Notes: generated by a model from the sequence alone, not told the origin. Shown: positions 20,218 to 33,481, counted from the stretch's first letter. The stretch is DNA of 64,000 bases from Bryobacter sp. (GCA_022843605.1 JALHNI010000005.1:1-64000); one strand, 5' to 3'. Translations and numbers: made by a program.

Positions 20218-20946
20218 CTAGAACCGCTTGGCGCGGCGGAGCGCCGCCCAAGCGAGACCAGTGAGTGCCAGGGCCCAGGTAGAGGGTTCCGGCACACCGT
20301 CGCCGCCGGGGCTATCGACAATCAGGCGCTGAGTGAGGCTACCGACGTTGACGTCGCTGATGACGATCGCTCCGGCGTAGGCTTGGCCGACGCTGGCGGA
20401 AACGAAGGTTTGCGCAAGGCTCAAGATGATAGGGTCAGTGACATTGGTGGCGCTGGAGGACATCTGCACGCGGCCAGCCGCGAACCCATCGCCGTTGTCG
20501 TGAACGACATCCCAAATGGCTAACTGGAGGGCGGCGGCGATACCGGCCTGCTCAGCGGTGGCAGCGCCGTTGATTTGTGGCAACACGTCGTGGAGCATCC
20601 AGGCGGCGCGTTCGCCGTTGTTGATGACGCTAGGAGCGCTGAGGTTGACGGTGTAGTCACCGATGGAGATATAGCCGAAACGGTCGACGCAGAAGGCGTC
20701 CTGCAATTGGAGGCTGCCATCGAAGGCGACGTTCATGACGCCGATGCCGACGTTTTCAGTCACTTTGGTTTCGCCGCTTGCCACTTGCCCGTCCAGCATC
20801 GTGTCGCCGGCCAGATAAGTGATGTCCATCCAGACGGAGGTGGACCGGACGGGATCTAGCCCGCCGTAGTTAAGGATGGTGGCGGACGCCGTGGCGCTGG
20901 AGAGAATCATCAGGCCGGCTAAGGTGAACAACTGAGCGCGTTTCAT
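20218..20946 (-). CDS. PEP-CTERM sorting-domain protein with thioester-domain-like Cys/Gln motifs
   Basis: C-terminal VPEPSTWALALTGLAWAALRRAKRF; internal FCVDRFG and ALQLAIWDVV. Confidence 0.85.
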   Translation of the reverse strand: MKRAQLFTLAGLMILSSATASATILNYGGLDPVRSTSVWMDITYLAGDTMLDGQVASGETKVTENVGIGVMNVAFDGSLQLQDAFCVDRFGYISIGDYTVNLSAPSVINNGERAAWMLHDVLPQINGAATAEQAGIAAALQLAIWDVVHDNGDGFAAGRVQMSSSATNVTDPIILSLAQTFVSASVGQAYAGAIVISDVNVGSLTQRLIVDSPGGDGVPEPSTWALALTGLAWAALRRAKRF

Positions 20947-21101
20947 GTAATGATCTTGCGGTTCGAGGTGTTTGCGGCGAATAGGCGGGAGGTCTCATTC
21001 TGGGCCTGAATCCGATGGGGTACTGGGTGGTACCGCGGTGTGGGTCTAGAGGTGGTTTTGGGGATCCATCTGGTTTGGTACTTTTTTGCGGGTCACGTAG
21101 A

Positions 21102-22667
21102 ATGAACGCGATGACTCGCCGCCAATTGCTTGCCGCCCCTTTACTGGCCCAACGCTCTCCCTCCGGTAAGCCGTGGAACATTCTCTGGGTGAGTTGTGAG
21201 GATACGAGCCCGGATTTGGGCTGCTACGGTGACGCCTACGCGCGCACGCCGAATATTGATCGATTGGCGACGCAGGGGCTGCGCTACACGCATGCGTTCT
21301 CCACGTATGGCGTTTGCGCGCCGTGTCGATCGTCGATCATTACGGCGATGTATCCGGCGAGCATCGGCACCCAGCACATGCGCAGCCAGGGTGTGCCCCC
21401 GCCGGAGGTGAAGTGCTTTACCGAGAGCTTGCGCGCCGCGGGATACTACTGCACCAACAACGTGAAGACCGACTACAACTTCGCGCCGCCGTTGACGGCT
21501 TGGGATGAAGTGAGCAATAAGGCCCACTGGCGCAATCGGCCGGCGGGAGCCCCCTTCTTCGCGGTGATGAACTTCGTGGTGAGCCATGAGAGCCAGGTGC
21601 GCGCGCCGGAGGATGTGTATCGGCGCAACACCGCCCGGCTGACACCGGACCAGTTCCATGATCCGGCCAAAGCCGTTCTGCCACCCTACTATCCAGACAC
21701 GCCGCTGGTTCGCAAGGATTGGGCGCGGCTGCACGACAACATTACGGCGATGGACTATATGGTGGGCGATACGTTGAGGCAGTTGGAGGAGGATGGACTG
21801 GCCGATTCGACGATCGTGTTCTTCTGGGGCGACCATGGGCGCGGGTTGCCGCGAGCCAAGCGTTGGGTGTACGACTCCGGCACGAGGGTGCCACTGATTG
21901 TGCGCTGGCCCGGGCAGATAGCGCCCGGCACGGTGACGGATCGGCTGGTGAGTTTGTTGGATCTGGGACCGACGGCGATTTCGCTGGCCGGAGTGCCGGT
22001 GCCTCGCCATATGCACGGGCAGGCCTTTATGGGACCGCACTCTGCACGCCCCCGTGAGCATGTCTTTATGGCGCGTGATCGGATGGATGAGACTTACGAC
22101 ATCATCCGCTCGGTGCGGGACAAGCGCTTCCGCTATATTCGCAACTATCAGCCCGGTAAGCCGTACGCGCAATACATTTCTTATATGGACGAGATGCCGA
22201 CGTTGCGCGAGATGCGCCGGCTGAATGCAGCGGGCAAACTGGAGGGCGCGCAGAAGCTGTTCTTCCGTCCGGAGAAGCCGGTGGAGGAACTCTTTGATTC
22301 GGCAAATGATCCACACGAAGTGAACGATCTGGCCGGCGATCCGAAGTACGCAGCCGAGCTCACGCGGCTGCGATTGGTGCATGAGCGCTTCATGAAGGAG
22401 ACGGGTGATTTGGCGCTGATGCGGGAAGCGGCGTTGTTGGAGCGCATGCGTCCGGGAGGGAAGTGGTCCACGACGGAGGCACCGGTGTTGTCGACGGCAA
22501 ATGGCCAAGTTACGGCTCGTTGTCGTACGCCGGGGGCGTCGATCGCGTACAGCGTGGACGGATCGCGCTGGCTGCTCTACTCCAAGCCTGTGGCGGCGCA
22601 AGGGCGGCTGCGGTTTAAGGCTTGCCGCATTGGCTATCACGATTCGGCGGAAGTCGCGTCAGAATAA
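21102..22667 (+). CDS. sulfatase family protein
   Basis: ILWVSCEDTSPDLGCYGDAYARTPNIDRLATQG, formylglycine-type motif VCAPCRSSIITAMYP (C-x-P/C-x-R), DHGRGLPRAKRWVYD; start placed at 21102. Confidence 0.93.
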   Translation: MNAMTRRQLLAAPLLAQRSPSGKPWNILWVSCEDTSPDLGCYGDAYARTPNIDRLATQGLRYTHAFSTYGVCAPCRSSIITAMYPASIGTQHMRSQGVPPPEVKCFTESLRAAGYYCTNNVKTDYNFAPPLTAWDEVSNKAHWRNRPAGAPFFAVMNFVVSHESQVRAPEDVYRRNTARLTPDQFHDPAKAVLPPYYPDTPLVRKDWARLHDNITAMDYMVGDTLRQLEEDGLADSTIVFFWGDHGRGLPRAKRWVYDSGTRVPLIVRWPGQIAPGTVTDRLVSLLDLGPTAISLAGVPVPRHMHGQAFMGPHSARPREHVFMARDRMDETYDIIRSVRDKRFRYIRNYQPGKPYAQYISYMDEMPTLREMRRLNAAGKLEGAQKLFFRPEKPVEELFDSANDPHEVNDLAGDPKYAAELTRLRLVHERFMKETGDLALMREAALLERMRPGGKWSTTEAPVLSTANGQVTARCRTPGASIAYSVDGSRWLLYSKPVAAQGRLRFKACRIGYHDSAEVASE

Positions 22668-22674
22668 GAGGAGC

Positions 22675-23709
22675 ATGACACTTAGCGATATCGCGGCCGC
22701 CCTCGGCGCGACTCTTCACGGCGATGGCCAAGCCGAAATCTCTGGCGTGGCCGGATTGGAGCACGCCGGGCCGGGACAACTCACGTTTCTGGCGAATCCG
22801 AAGTACGCGCCGAAAGTGAAGGGTACGCAGGCGGCGGCGATCATCGCGGCGAGCCCGATGGAGGGATTGCCGACACTGGTGTCGAAGAACCCTTATCTTG
22901 ATTTCGCGCGTGCTCTGGCCTTGTTCTACCAGGCGCCGCGACCGGCGCCGGGGATTCATCCACTGGCCTCTGTGGCGGACACCGCAGTAGTTGGAGAAGG
23001 CGCCGCGATCGGACCATTCGCCGTCGTTGGCGAGGGGGTGCGAATCGGTGCTCGCGCGGTGATCCATCCGCATGTGACGCTCTATCAGGGCGCCCAGATC
23101 GGCGATGACTTTTTGGCTCATTCGCATGCCGTGGTGCGAGAGTTCTGCGTTGTGGGCCATCGGGTGACGTTGCAGAACGGCGTGGTGATTGGCGGTGATG
23201 GCTTCGGCTTTGCGAAGGATAGCGACGGCCGCCATCACAAGATTGTGCAGAGCGGTGTGACGGTGCTCGAAGACGATGTCGAAGTGCAGTCGTTATCGAC
23301 GATTGACCGGGCGACAGTGGGAGAGTCCCGCGTCAAACGAGGCGCCAAGATAGATTCGCTGGTGCAGGTGGGGCATGCGTGCGTGGTGGGCGAGGACAAT
23401 ATAATCTGCGCACAGGTCGGGTTGGCGGGCAGTACGATTCTGGGGAATAGTGTGCTGTTGGCCGGGCAGGTGGGCGTATCCGGGCACCTGACGATTCACG
23501 ACAACGCGGTGGTGTACGCGCAAAGCGGAGTGGGCCATGATGTGGAGCCGGGCCGCATTATTTCCGGATCGCCAGCCTTCGATTATCGGGAGTGGAGGCG
23601 GTCAGCGTTAGCCTTTCCGAAGCTCGGGGAACTGGTGCGCACGGTGCGACAATTGGAAAACCGCATCGCTCAACTGGAAGGAGCCGGCGGCAAAGAGGAA
23701 AAAGCATGA
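22675..23709 (+). CDS. lpxD: UDP-3-O-acylglucosamine N-acyltransferase
   Basis: MTLSDIAAALGATLHGDG; hexapeptide repeats; GGDGFGFAKDSDGRHHKIVQ. Confidence 0.96.
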   Translation: MTLSDIAAALGATLHGDGQAEISGVAGLEHAGPGQLTFLANPKYAPKVKGTQAAAIIAASPMEGLPTLVSKNPYLDFARALALFYQAPRPAPGIHPLASVADTAVVGEGAAIGPFAVVGEGVRIGARAVIHPHVTLYQGAQIGDDFLAHSHAVVREFCVVGHRVTLQNGVVIGGDGFGFAKDSDGRHHKIVQSGVTVLEDDVEVQSLSTIDRATVGESRVKRGAKIDSLVQVGHACVVGEDNIICAQVGLAGSTILGNSVLLAGQVGVSGHLTIHDNAVVYAQSGVGHDVEPGRIISGSPAFDYREWRRSALAFPKLGELVRTVRQLENRIAQLEGAGGKEEKA

Positions 23710-24494
23710 GCGAACCTGGTTACCGCCCGCCCTTATCTTACAAAGACCCCAGCTTTCTCGATCGGTCTGAAGCGCGTTCGGTGCGAATTCTTTCGGAGTA
23801 TCTGCAGCCGCTGAGCGTGCTGCGCAAGCAGCGGATTCACGATACGGTCGTGTTTTTTGGATCGGCGCGGATTCAGGAGACGGGTCCGTTGTCTCGTTAC
23901 TATCACGAGGCACGCGAGTTAGCCCGGCTGGTGACCACCTGGTCCGACGCATTGCCCGACGCAACGCGCCGTTTTGTCGTCACCACTGGCGGCGGGCCGG
24001 GTATCATGGAGGCGGCCAATCGCGGTGCGATGGACGCCGGCGGTAAGTCGATCGGCTTGAATATTGCGCTGCCCTTTGAGCAGCACCCGAATCCGTACAT
24101 CAGCCGCGAACTGACTTTCGAGTTTCATTACTTTTTCATGCGTAAGTTCTGGTTCGCTTATCTGGCGAAGGTCCTCGTCGTATTTCCGGGCGGGTTCGGA
24201 ACACTGGATGAGCTCACGGAGTTGCTGACACTGGTGCAAACCAAGAAGCTTGACAAGAATATGTTGATCATTCTTTATGGCTCGGACTTCTGGAATAAAG
24301 TGATCAACTTCAAAGCGATGGCCGAGTTTGGAGTGATCAGCGAGTCCGATCTGAATCTCTTTGAATGGGCGGACGATCCCGCTTCGGCACAGAAGATCAT
24401 ACAGGACCGTCTCACCGAATGGTACCTGGCACCCTACTGTGCCTTGCCCAGAGCCGAGCAACATACTCCGGCGATTTCACATACCCGCAACTAA
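23706..24494 (+). CDS. LOG family protein (lysine decarboxylase-like / cytokinin riboside monophosphate phosphoribohydrolase fold)
   Basis: VVTTGGGPGIMEAANRGA, PGGFGTLDELTELLTLVQT. Confidence 0.9.
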   Translation: MSEPGYRPPLSYKDPSFLDRSEARSVRILSEYLQPLSVLRKQRIHDTVVFFGSARIQETGPLSRYYHEARELARLVTTWSDALPDATRRFVVTTGGGPGIMEAANRGAMDAGGKSIGLNIALPFEQHPNPYISRELTFEFHYFFMRKFWFAYLAKVLVVFPGGFGTLDELTELLTLVQTKKLDKNMLIILYGSDFWNKVINFKAMAEFGVISESDLNLFEWADDPASAQKIIQDRLTEWYLAPYCALPRAEQHTPAISHTRN

Positions 24495-24506
24495 ACGCTT
24501 CGCCGC

Positions 24507-26510
24507 ATGAACGACCGCCAAGCTCTTCGTCCTTCTCCGAGCGCTGCCCCCAGCGTATGGGCAGGCTTGGGCTGGCCGGGGCAGGCCTTCGTGTTGATGC
24601 TGATTGCGGCGGGTTTGGCCCGGGTTCTGTTGGCACCGGTGCTCTTGATCGATTTGTTGACGGTGCTGGTGCTGGTGAGCGGGGCGATTGTTGCCTACAA
24701 GCTGCTGCGCGTCGGACTGCAACGGGTGATCTGGCGGTTGAGGAACCGACTGGCGGTTGCCTATATCTTCATTGCGCTGGTGCCCATTCTGCTGATGCTG
24801 ATTATGGGCGGCGTGGTGACTTACTTGCTAGCCGGCAAAATGGCGGCTTACATGGTGAACCGCGAGTTGGACCGGCAGGTGGCTCAGTTACAAACCAGCA
24901 TTGAGCCGGTGCTGAAGATTCCGGCTATTGCGCGGCCGGCGGCGGTGGCGCGCATCGGGAGTTTTTACGCCCAGAGCCGAGAGGGCTTTGTGGTGCACTA
25001 TCGGGCCGGTGGGACGGAGTTGCGCTTTCCGGAGGGCAGCAAGGTGCTGGCCCCGCCGGATGCGTGGCGCGATGCGTCGGGAGTGGTGGCGCGCGAGGGA
25101 GGCTTTTATCTTTGGGCGCGCCTGGCTCAGGGAGATACGAGCGTTACGGCGAGTTATCCGCTTTCCGATGAAAGCCTAAATGGACTGGTGCAGGGCCTGG
25201 GAAGTGTGGCCTTGACGACATCGCTATCGTTGGAGTCGGATGGTAAGTCGAACCCTCGAGTACAAGTGCGTTCCACCCGGCGGGCGGAGCGCGATCCACG
25301 GGAGGTGTTGGCGCCGAAACAGTTGCCACCCGCCGCCAATTCACTGGACGAACTGTTCTACCTGATTACGATTGCGCCGACTCGCTATGCGAACTGGGAT
25401 GAGCCCGCTTCGGCGAAAGGCGCATCGTTCTTAATATTTTCTCGTGTTTCCGCCGTTTTGCGGCAGTTGTATGCGCAAGAGGTGGAAGGTGACTTGGCCA
25501 CGATTTTTCTAAAGGCAATCGGTGTTCTTTTCCTGATCGTCGAATTGATTGCTTTGGTGATTGGCATCTCCCTCACCCGTTCCATTACGACGGCGGTGCA
25601 TGATCTCTACGAAGGCACGGAGCGTGTGATGGAGGGTGACTTCTCACACCGCATTCGCTCGGTGGGCCGCGACCAGATCGCCAGTTTGAGCCAGAGCTTC
25701 AACCGCATGACGGAGAATCTGGAGCGGCTGTTGAAGGTCGCGAAAGAGAAAGAACGGTTGCAGGCGGACCTGGAGATTGCCAGCGAAGTTCAGCGCGAGT
25801 TGTATCCGCGCACCGTGCCGCACCTTGATTCGTTAACCTTACGTGCACTCTGTCATCCGGCGCGGACAGTTTCAGGCGACTTTTACGATTATCAGATGCT
25901 CGCGCCCGGCAAGATTGCCTTGCTGTTGGGCGACGTCGCGGGTAAGGGCATTTCGGCGGCGCTGCTGATGGCGACGATCCAGTCGTCATTTCGCGCGTTG
26001 ATTCGCGAATGCATGGACCGCTCCAAGACTGAGGCTGACTACTGCTGGAGTACCGCGCGGTTGGTGACGCGGCTGAACGAGCAAGTCTACGCGACGTCCT
26101 CGCCCGAGAAGTACGCGACCTTGTTTTTGGCTATTTACGATGAGAGCGATGGAATCCTCGAGTATACGAATGCCGGGCACCTGCCACCCGTTCTAATTCG
26201 AGGCTCGCAAATTGAGCACCTGGCCGTTGACGGCACGGTGGTGGGCGCATTTGCCAGGGTGCCTTACGGTGCCAGCCGGCTACAGATGCAAAAGGACGAT
26301 CTACTCATCGCCTACACGGACGGAGTTTCCGAGCCGGAGAACGAATATGAAGAGATGTTCGGCGAAGAACGACTGATTGAGTTAGTGCAACAGCAGTTTC
26401 ACCGCGGCGACGAAGAGATCATGCAGTCGGTGGTGGACGCGGTACAAAAGTGGACCGGCACGCCCGAGATGCAGGACGACCTGACGTTGCTGATCGTCCG
26501 CAAACGCTAA
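24507..26510 (+). CDS. HAMP-domain PP2C/SpoIIE-type serine/threonine phosphatase
   Basis: TM regions, HAMP, EIASEVQRELYPRTVP, SGDFYDYQML, LLLGDVAGKGISAALLMA, NAGHLPPVLIR. Confidence 0.93.
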   Translation: MNDRQALRPSPSAAPSVWAGLGWPGQAFVLMLIAAGLARVLLAPVLLIDLLTVLVLVSGAIVAYKLLRVGLQRVIWRLRNRLAVAYIFIALVPILLMLIMGGVVTYLLAGKMAAYMVNRELDRQVAQLQTSIEPVLKIPAIARPAAVARIGSFYAQSREGFVVHYRAGGTELRFPEGSKVLAPPDAWRDASGVVAREGGFYLWARLAQGDTSVTASYPLSDESLNGLVQGLGSVALTTSLSLESDGKSNPRVQVRSTRRAERDPREVLAPKQLPPAANSLDELFYLITIAPTRYANWDEPASAKGASFLIFSRVSAVLRQLYAQEVEGDLATIFLKAIGVLFLIVELIALVIGISLTRSITTAVHDLYEGTERVMEGDFSHRIRSVGRDQIASLSQSFNRMTENLERLLKVAKEKERLQADLEIASEVQRELYPRTVPHLDSLTLRALCHPARTVSGDFYDYQMLAPGKIALLLGDVAGKGISAALLMATIQSSFRALIRECMDRSKTEADYCWSTARLVTRLNEQVYATSSPEKYATLFLAIYDESDGILEYTNAGHLPPVLIRGSQIEHLAVDGTVVGAFARVPYGASRLQMQKDDLLIAYTDGVSEPENEYEEMFGEERLIELVQQQFHRGDEEIMQSVVDAVQKWTGTPEMQDDLTLLIVRKR

Positions 26511-26935
26511 GCCCGGTAGAAGTCAGCGCGCCAGTTTTTGATCGACTGCTTGATGGCCTTTGGTTCCGTACCTTGCTCGGCTGCCTTGCGCGCGAGTTCG
26601 ACAAATTCCTCATCCGAAGCAAAGCGCAGTGCGACGATTTGGAGCGGATGCAGCCGAGAGTCGAGCAATTTGCCGGTCATGACGAAATGACGCAGATTCT
26701 CTTCGGCGCGAATCGCCCGGTCCTGTGCCTTGAGGGCGAAGACTCGGCCATAGAAGGCCGCCCCGAAGGTGGCCAGGCAGAGGGCAATGATCAGCGATGA
26801 GCTATACATGCGCTGATGGTCGCCCCAACTCTTGTACATATTCACTCCGGCCCCAATCAGTGTGAGCAGGAGGATGGCTGCTACGAGGAGGAACCCTGGC
26901 ACACGCTGGGCGTGATTCTCATAATTTTGCGACAT
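26507..26935 (-). CDS. DUF6526-like membrane protein
   Basis: MSQNYENHAQRVPGFLLVAAILLLTLIGAGVNMYKSWGDHQRMYSSSLI; start placed at 26935. Confidence 0.7.
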   Translation of the reverse strand: MSQNYENHAQRVPGFLLVAAILLLTLIGAGVNMYKSWGDHQRMYSSSLIIALCLATFGAAFYGRVFALKAQDRAIRAEENLRHFVMTGKLLDSRLHPLQIVALRFASDEEFVELARKAAEQGTEPKAIKQSIKNWRADFYRA

Positions 26936-26957
26936 GGTCCCTATGATCACACGAAGC

Positions 26958-27929
26958 CTAGGGCCGGACGTGAAAGGTCTCACCGAGGATGAGTCCCGTC
27001 GCGTCCAATTCGACGACGGTCTTGAAGGCTGAGCCATCGTCGCTGAAACGGAGATCGAAGACGCTCACGCGCTGGGCGCCGGGTGGCTCGTCCATGGGGA
27101 CGATGCGCCAGACGGGCCACTGGGCGAAATCGAGAAAGCGCGAGAGAACCGGCGATTTCTTCGCCGCCCGTATGACTTCCAACTGTTGGGGCTTGCTCAA
27201 TGTAAGCCCGCGTTCCGGGTCGAAGTCAAACAAGACGTTCATTTCGTGTACGGCGAAGAAGCCATCGGTTTCGACGAGGCCTCGCCACTTGAAAGGACTG
27301 AAGGTGGTGGGGAGGGCGAGTACGCGGCGGGGTGCCGCTCCCTGCTGGACGCGGGATGCGAGCAACTGCTCGGCTCGTCCACGCACGACACCTCGTCCAC
27401 CGATCCAGGTGATGGTGAAGAGCAAGGCGAAGACGGCCCAGCCCCGGCCGGCGGTTGGTTTGGCACCGATCTCGCCGGCGACGAGTTTCGAAAGTGCCGG
27501 CCCAGCCAGCGCCAGGAGCAGCACGGCGGCCAGCACGCTATCGAAGATGAAGAGCACGGGCCACTGGTACCAGTTATTGCTGAGCGGTGCCGCAAGGTGC
27601 GTGCCGTAGGAGGTGACGAAGTCCATGCCGAGGTGGGAAAGTACGGCAGCCAGCGAGATCAGCCAGCCGCCCAGCAAAGGGATGCTTCGCCGGAGACCGT
27701 AGCGGAACAGCAGTACAGGCAGGGTGGCGAGCACCGGCGCCATGACGACGCCATGAGTGAGGCCGCGATGGACGTCGAGGTAAAAGAGTTCGCCGCCCGC
27801 CAGGCTGACAACGTCGAGGTCTGGAAGGTTTGCCGCGAGCAGCATCATGCCGGTAGCGTGCGGCGTCACGCGATTCAGTCCCGCGCGGGCCAGCGCCACG
27901 CCGATGAGCGAATGGGTGAGGTTATCCAT
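26958..27929 (-). CDS. YdjM-like metal-dependent membrane hydrolase
   Basis: MDNLTHSLIGVALARAGL...LAANLPDLDVVS...HRGLTHGVV...HLGMDFVTSYG. Confidence 0.88.
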   Translation of the reverse strand: MDNLTHSLIGVALARAGLNRVTPHATGMMLLAANLPDLDVVSLAGGELFYLDVHRGLTHGVVMAPVLATLPVLLFRYGLRRSIPLLGGWLISLAAVLSHLGMDFVTSYGTHLAAPLSNNWYQWPVLFIFDSVLAAVLLLALAGPALSKLVAGEIGAKPTAGRGWAVFALLFTITWIGGRGVVRGRAEQLLASRVQQGAAPRRVLALPTTFSPFKWRGLVETDGFFAVHEMNVLFDFDPERGLTLSKPQQLEVIRAAKKSPVLSRFLDFAQWPVWRIVPMDEPPGAQRVSVFDLRFSDDGSAFKTVVELDATGLILGETFHVRP

Positions 27930-28824
27930 AGCTGGGTGGCATCAGCAAAGTGAGCGCGTCGGGCACGATCTCTACCCGCGAAGGGATGGCTCCGGCGGCT
28001 TCTCCGTCCAACTGGGCGAAGACCGACACGTCGGGATCCTGAAACTCGACAGACTGCGCACGCAACACTTCGACGCCGGCCATGCCCTTAAGCTGATTGA
28101 GCGCCACCCCGGCGAAGTATTTCAGGTAGACCGGAGCGAGCGAGCCGGAAAAGAGGACCACCTCAAAATCAGGCGAGGTGAGCCGCACCTGGCGAGCGAT
28201 CTCCAGGTCACCGCCGTAGTTGCGCACGCGGGTGACCAGTGCGAAACTTGCGCGATAGTCGCGGCCGTCCACCTTGACGGTGAACTCGGGCAGTCTCCGG
28301 AGCACGCTGCGAAAGCCTTCGATCCAGTAGGCGAACTTGCCCAGATTGCGTTTCAGCCCGGGATTCATGTGCTCGACGATGTGGGCGTCGAGGCCGACAC
28401 CGGCCATGAGCGCAAAGGGCCGATCGCTGTTGGCCGACGTGTAGCGGCCGAGGGCGATGCGGCGGGCGGCGAAATCGGGCAAACGCTGCGCGACCTTCTC
28501 CATGGAGCCGGGGAGGCCCAATTCGCAGCAGAGGACGTTCGCCGTACCGCCCGGCAGTACGGCCAGGGGTACGCTGGCGCCCACCATGCCACCGATGACT
28601 TCGTTGATGGTGCCGTCGCCTCCGGCGGCAATGATGAGGTCCGCGCCGCCGGCGATCGCTGCTTCGGCGAAGGCCCCGGCGGTATTCGGGCCCGTGGTGG
28701 GGCGTTCATTCAGTACCCATCCGTGACTGCGCAGAATGGCCATGGCGCGTGGAAGGCGCTCAGGATGACGCCGCAAGGTGCCGGCCTGAGGATTGAAGAT
28801 TAAAACGCCGTTACGATATGTCAA
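27922..28824 (-). CDS. diacylglycerol/lipid kinase family protein
   Basis: LIFNPQAGT, AGGDGTINEVIGGM, LAVLPGGTANVLCCELG; TTG start at 28824 preferred over 28875. Confidence 0.9.
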   Translation of the reverse strand: MTYRNGVLIFNPQAGTLRRHPERLPRAMAILRSHGWVLNERPTTGPNTAGAFAEAAIAGGADLIIAAGGDGTINEVIGGMVGASVPLAVLPGGTANVLCCELGLPGSMEKVAQRLPDFAARRIALGRYTSANSDRPFALMAGVGLDAHIVEHMNPGLKRNLGKFAYWIEGFRSVLRRLPEFTVKVDGRDYRASFALVTRVRNYGGDLEIARQVRLTSPDFEVVLFSGSLAPVYLKYFAGVALNQLKGMAGVEVLRAQSVEFQDPDVSVFAQLDGEAAGAIPSRVEIVPDALTLLMPPSYG

Positions 28825-28868
28825 AGCGGGGGAATTCCGAAGCTCGATACAATAGCCATAGTAACTGA

Positions 28869-31468
<2,600 letters not shown>

Positions 31469-31489
<21 letters not shown>

Positions 31490-33478
31490 CGCCGTCCGTC
31501 GAAAGGCAAATCGCCCCCCTACGGCATCGACGATGTTGAGTTGGCAGATGTACTCGCCGGGCGGCACATTGCGCAACGGCAGGGTGGCACTCAGGGTTAC
31601 TACTCCTTCACGGTTGGGCACAGCGACAGCGCGCAGCGGACCGGACTCATAGATCTTCTTCTTTCCCTGGTAAACGGCCAGCGTGCCTGCCGCACTGCCT
31701 GCCTGATAGACCTCGGCAAAAGCATGCAGGGTCTGCGAACGCCTAAAGACATGCGTGACGCTGGGGATCAGCTTCGTGCCGTTGAAGACCAGCGGATTAC
31801 TCGCCGCGATCTTCTTGTTCTTCTCGGCGGAGCCAACCGCCGCGCTGAGAAGTTCGCGTTGGGCGCCCAGCACCAGGCTACTTACGGCGGCCTCTGGTGC
31901 TGCCGGGTCGCCCGGTACGCGAAAGCGGGCCTCGAAAGTGCCCATCGCGCCGGTCTGATTCTCGCGGACAAGAGCCTTCAGTGAGTAGTCGCCGGGCGCA
32001 AGTGCCAGCACCGCGTCGTAGAGCAAGCTACGCTGCGAAAGCTGATTGGCGTTGTCGCCCAGCTTCAGCTTGATTCCATCGCGCAGGCTTTGGATGATTC
32101 GGCCGTGCGAATCCTTTACCTGTGCGATAAAGTCAAGCTCGGTGGAGCCCTTCTTCGCGAGTGGTATCTTCGAGCCCGGAATCTTGATGGCGAGCGGCAC
32201 CATCTGCCTCCCCCGTCCCTGGCGAAAGTAAAGTAACTCCACCGCGAGGGGCAAGTCGGTGGCTGGATTTCCCAGGGCCAAGGCATCGGCCAGCTGTTTC
32301 TCGCGCTCGCCGCCATCAAGCTTCGACCATACTTTGTCCGCGAAGTAACCGCTGCGATAGTCGAGCGCATACTTCATGGTGGCGGGCAGTTCCACTTTGA
32401 TCTTGCGGTAGCGGCCATCCTTGGCCGTGTTCGCGCTGTAGTAGGCGAGCGTATAGTAGCTTTCCACCGCTTTTTGTGCGTCCACCATGCCCAGCGTCAG
32501 ATCGTTGGAGTCGAGCAGAGCCTTACCGCCGGTATCAGCGGCCAAGGTGTGTAACGTCTCCTGCTGATCGTTAAACTGATCACGTGCCTGTGACTGGAAT
32601 TTTCCGGAAAAGACGGAACTCCCACGAGGCCCCGAGGCGCTGGAATCTAGCCCCGAGGCGACCTGCAACCCCCGGGTATCAATGGGATAGAACGAGACGT
32701 TCGCCTTCACGGCGGCGTTGACTGTGGACTGCAATTGAGACTGGTTCTCGACGCCAGTCTTACTGACGCCGCTGGCAAAGTAGATGACAGCCTTCTTCTC
32801 AGGAATTTTTGCTAACTGATCGACTAAGTCCTCCAGGGCGCCCAAGCGACGATCCGTGTTGAAAACGTTGAACTCGGCTTCGTCCGCGGCGAGTTCCGCG
32901 TTGGCCGCTTCGGGATCCTCGCTGTTGGCGTTCGATGCCGGATCGTCGGCCAAGTCCGTTGCACGGAAGGACTGAATGGCACGGATGAGCCGCTCGCGAT
33001 CGTCGGTGAAGTCCACGACAGTCTTGAGGGTATTTGAGAATGTATAGAGGCCCACCAGATCGGCGGCAGTCAGCTGGGTTGATAGGAACTTGATTGCCGC
33101 CTCCTGCGCGCGAATCTGGTCAGCGGGCGGCATGCCGGCAAAGTCGAAGAACAGCGCCAGTGCTCGGCGATCGCTGAAGCTGGGCCGTGGGGATTCAATT
33201 GCTTCGATCTCCGCCTGCCGATCGAACTTCGGTATCGCTAACTCCGGCAGCTTCTCGGAAGAGAGACTTTGAAACTCGAAAACCGTCAAAGTTTGCGGCT
33301 TTCCGTCTTCCAACACTCGGAAGTCCTCCTTCCGCAACGTCGGTACGGGCTTGCCTGCCTTGTCCTTCACCGTGACGTTGACCACGACGAGGCTCGCTGA
33401 CGCCTCGAAGCGGATAACATCCGGCTGTTGCGCTGCCAAACAGACGGCGATCAGGACCACTAAGTAAGTTCGCATCAT
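31469..33478 (-). CDS. VWFA-related secreted protein (acidobacterial VWA type)
   Basis: VVVNVTVKDKAGKPVPTLRKEDFRVLEDGKPQTLTVFEFQ, VWA-like LALFFDFAGM. Confidence 0.85.
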
Positions 33479-33481
33479 GAT

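Noticed and set aside
21025-21038. Bona fide T-box riboswitch based on GGGTGGTACCGCGG
   Set aside because: The core matches the consensus but there is no downstream partner for the A1/A2 antiterminator helices, no visible Stem I/specifier, and the gene is a sulfatase; retained only as a generic attenuator candidate
21141-22640. 499-aa ORF on the minus strand
   Set aside because: Antisense shadow of the sulfatase gene
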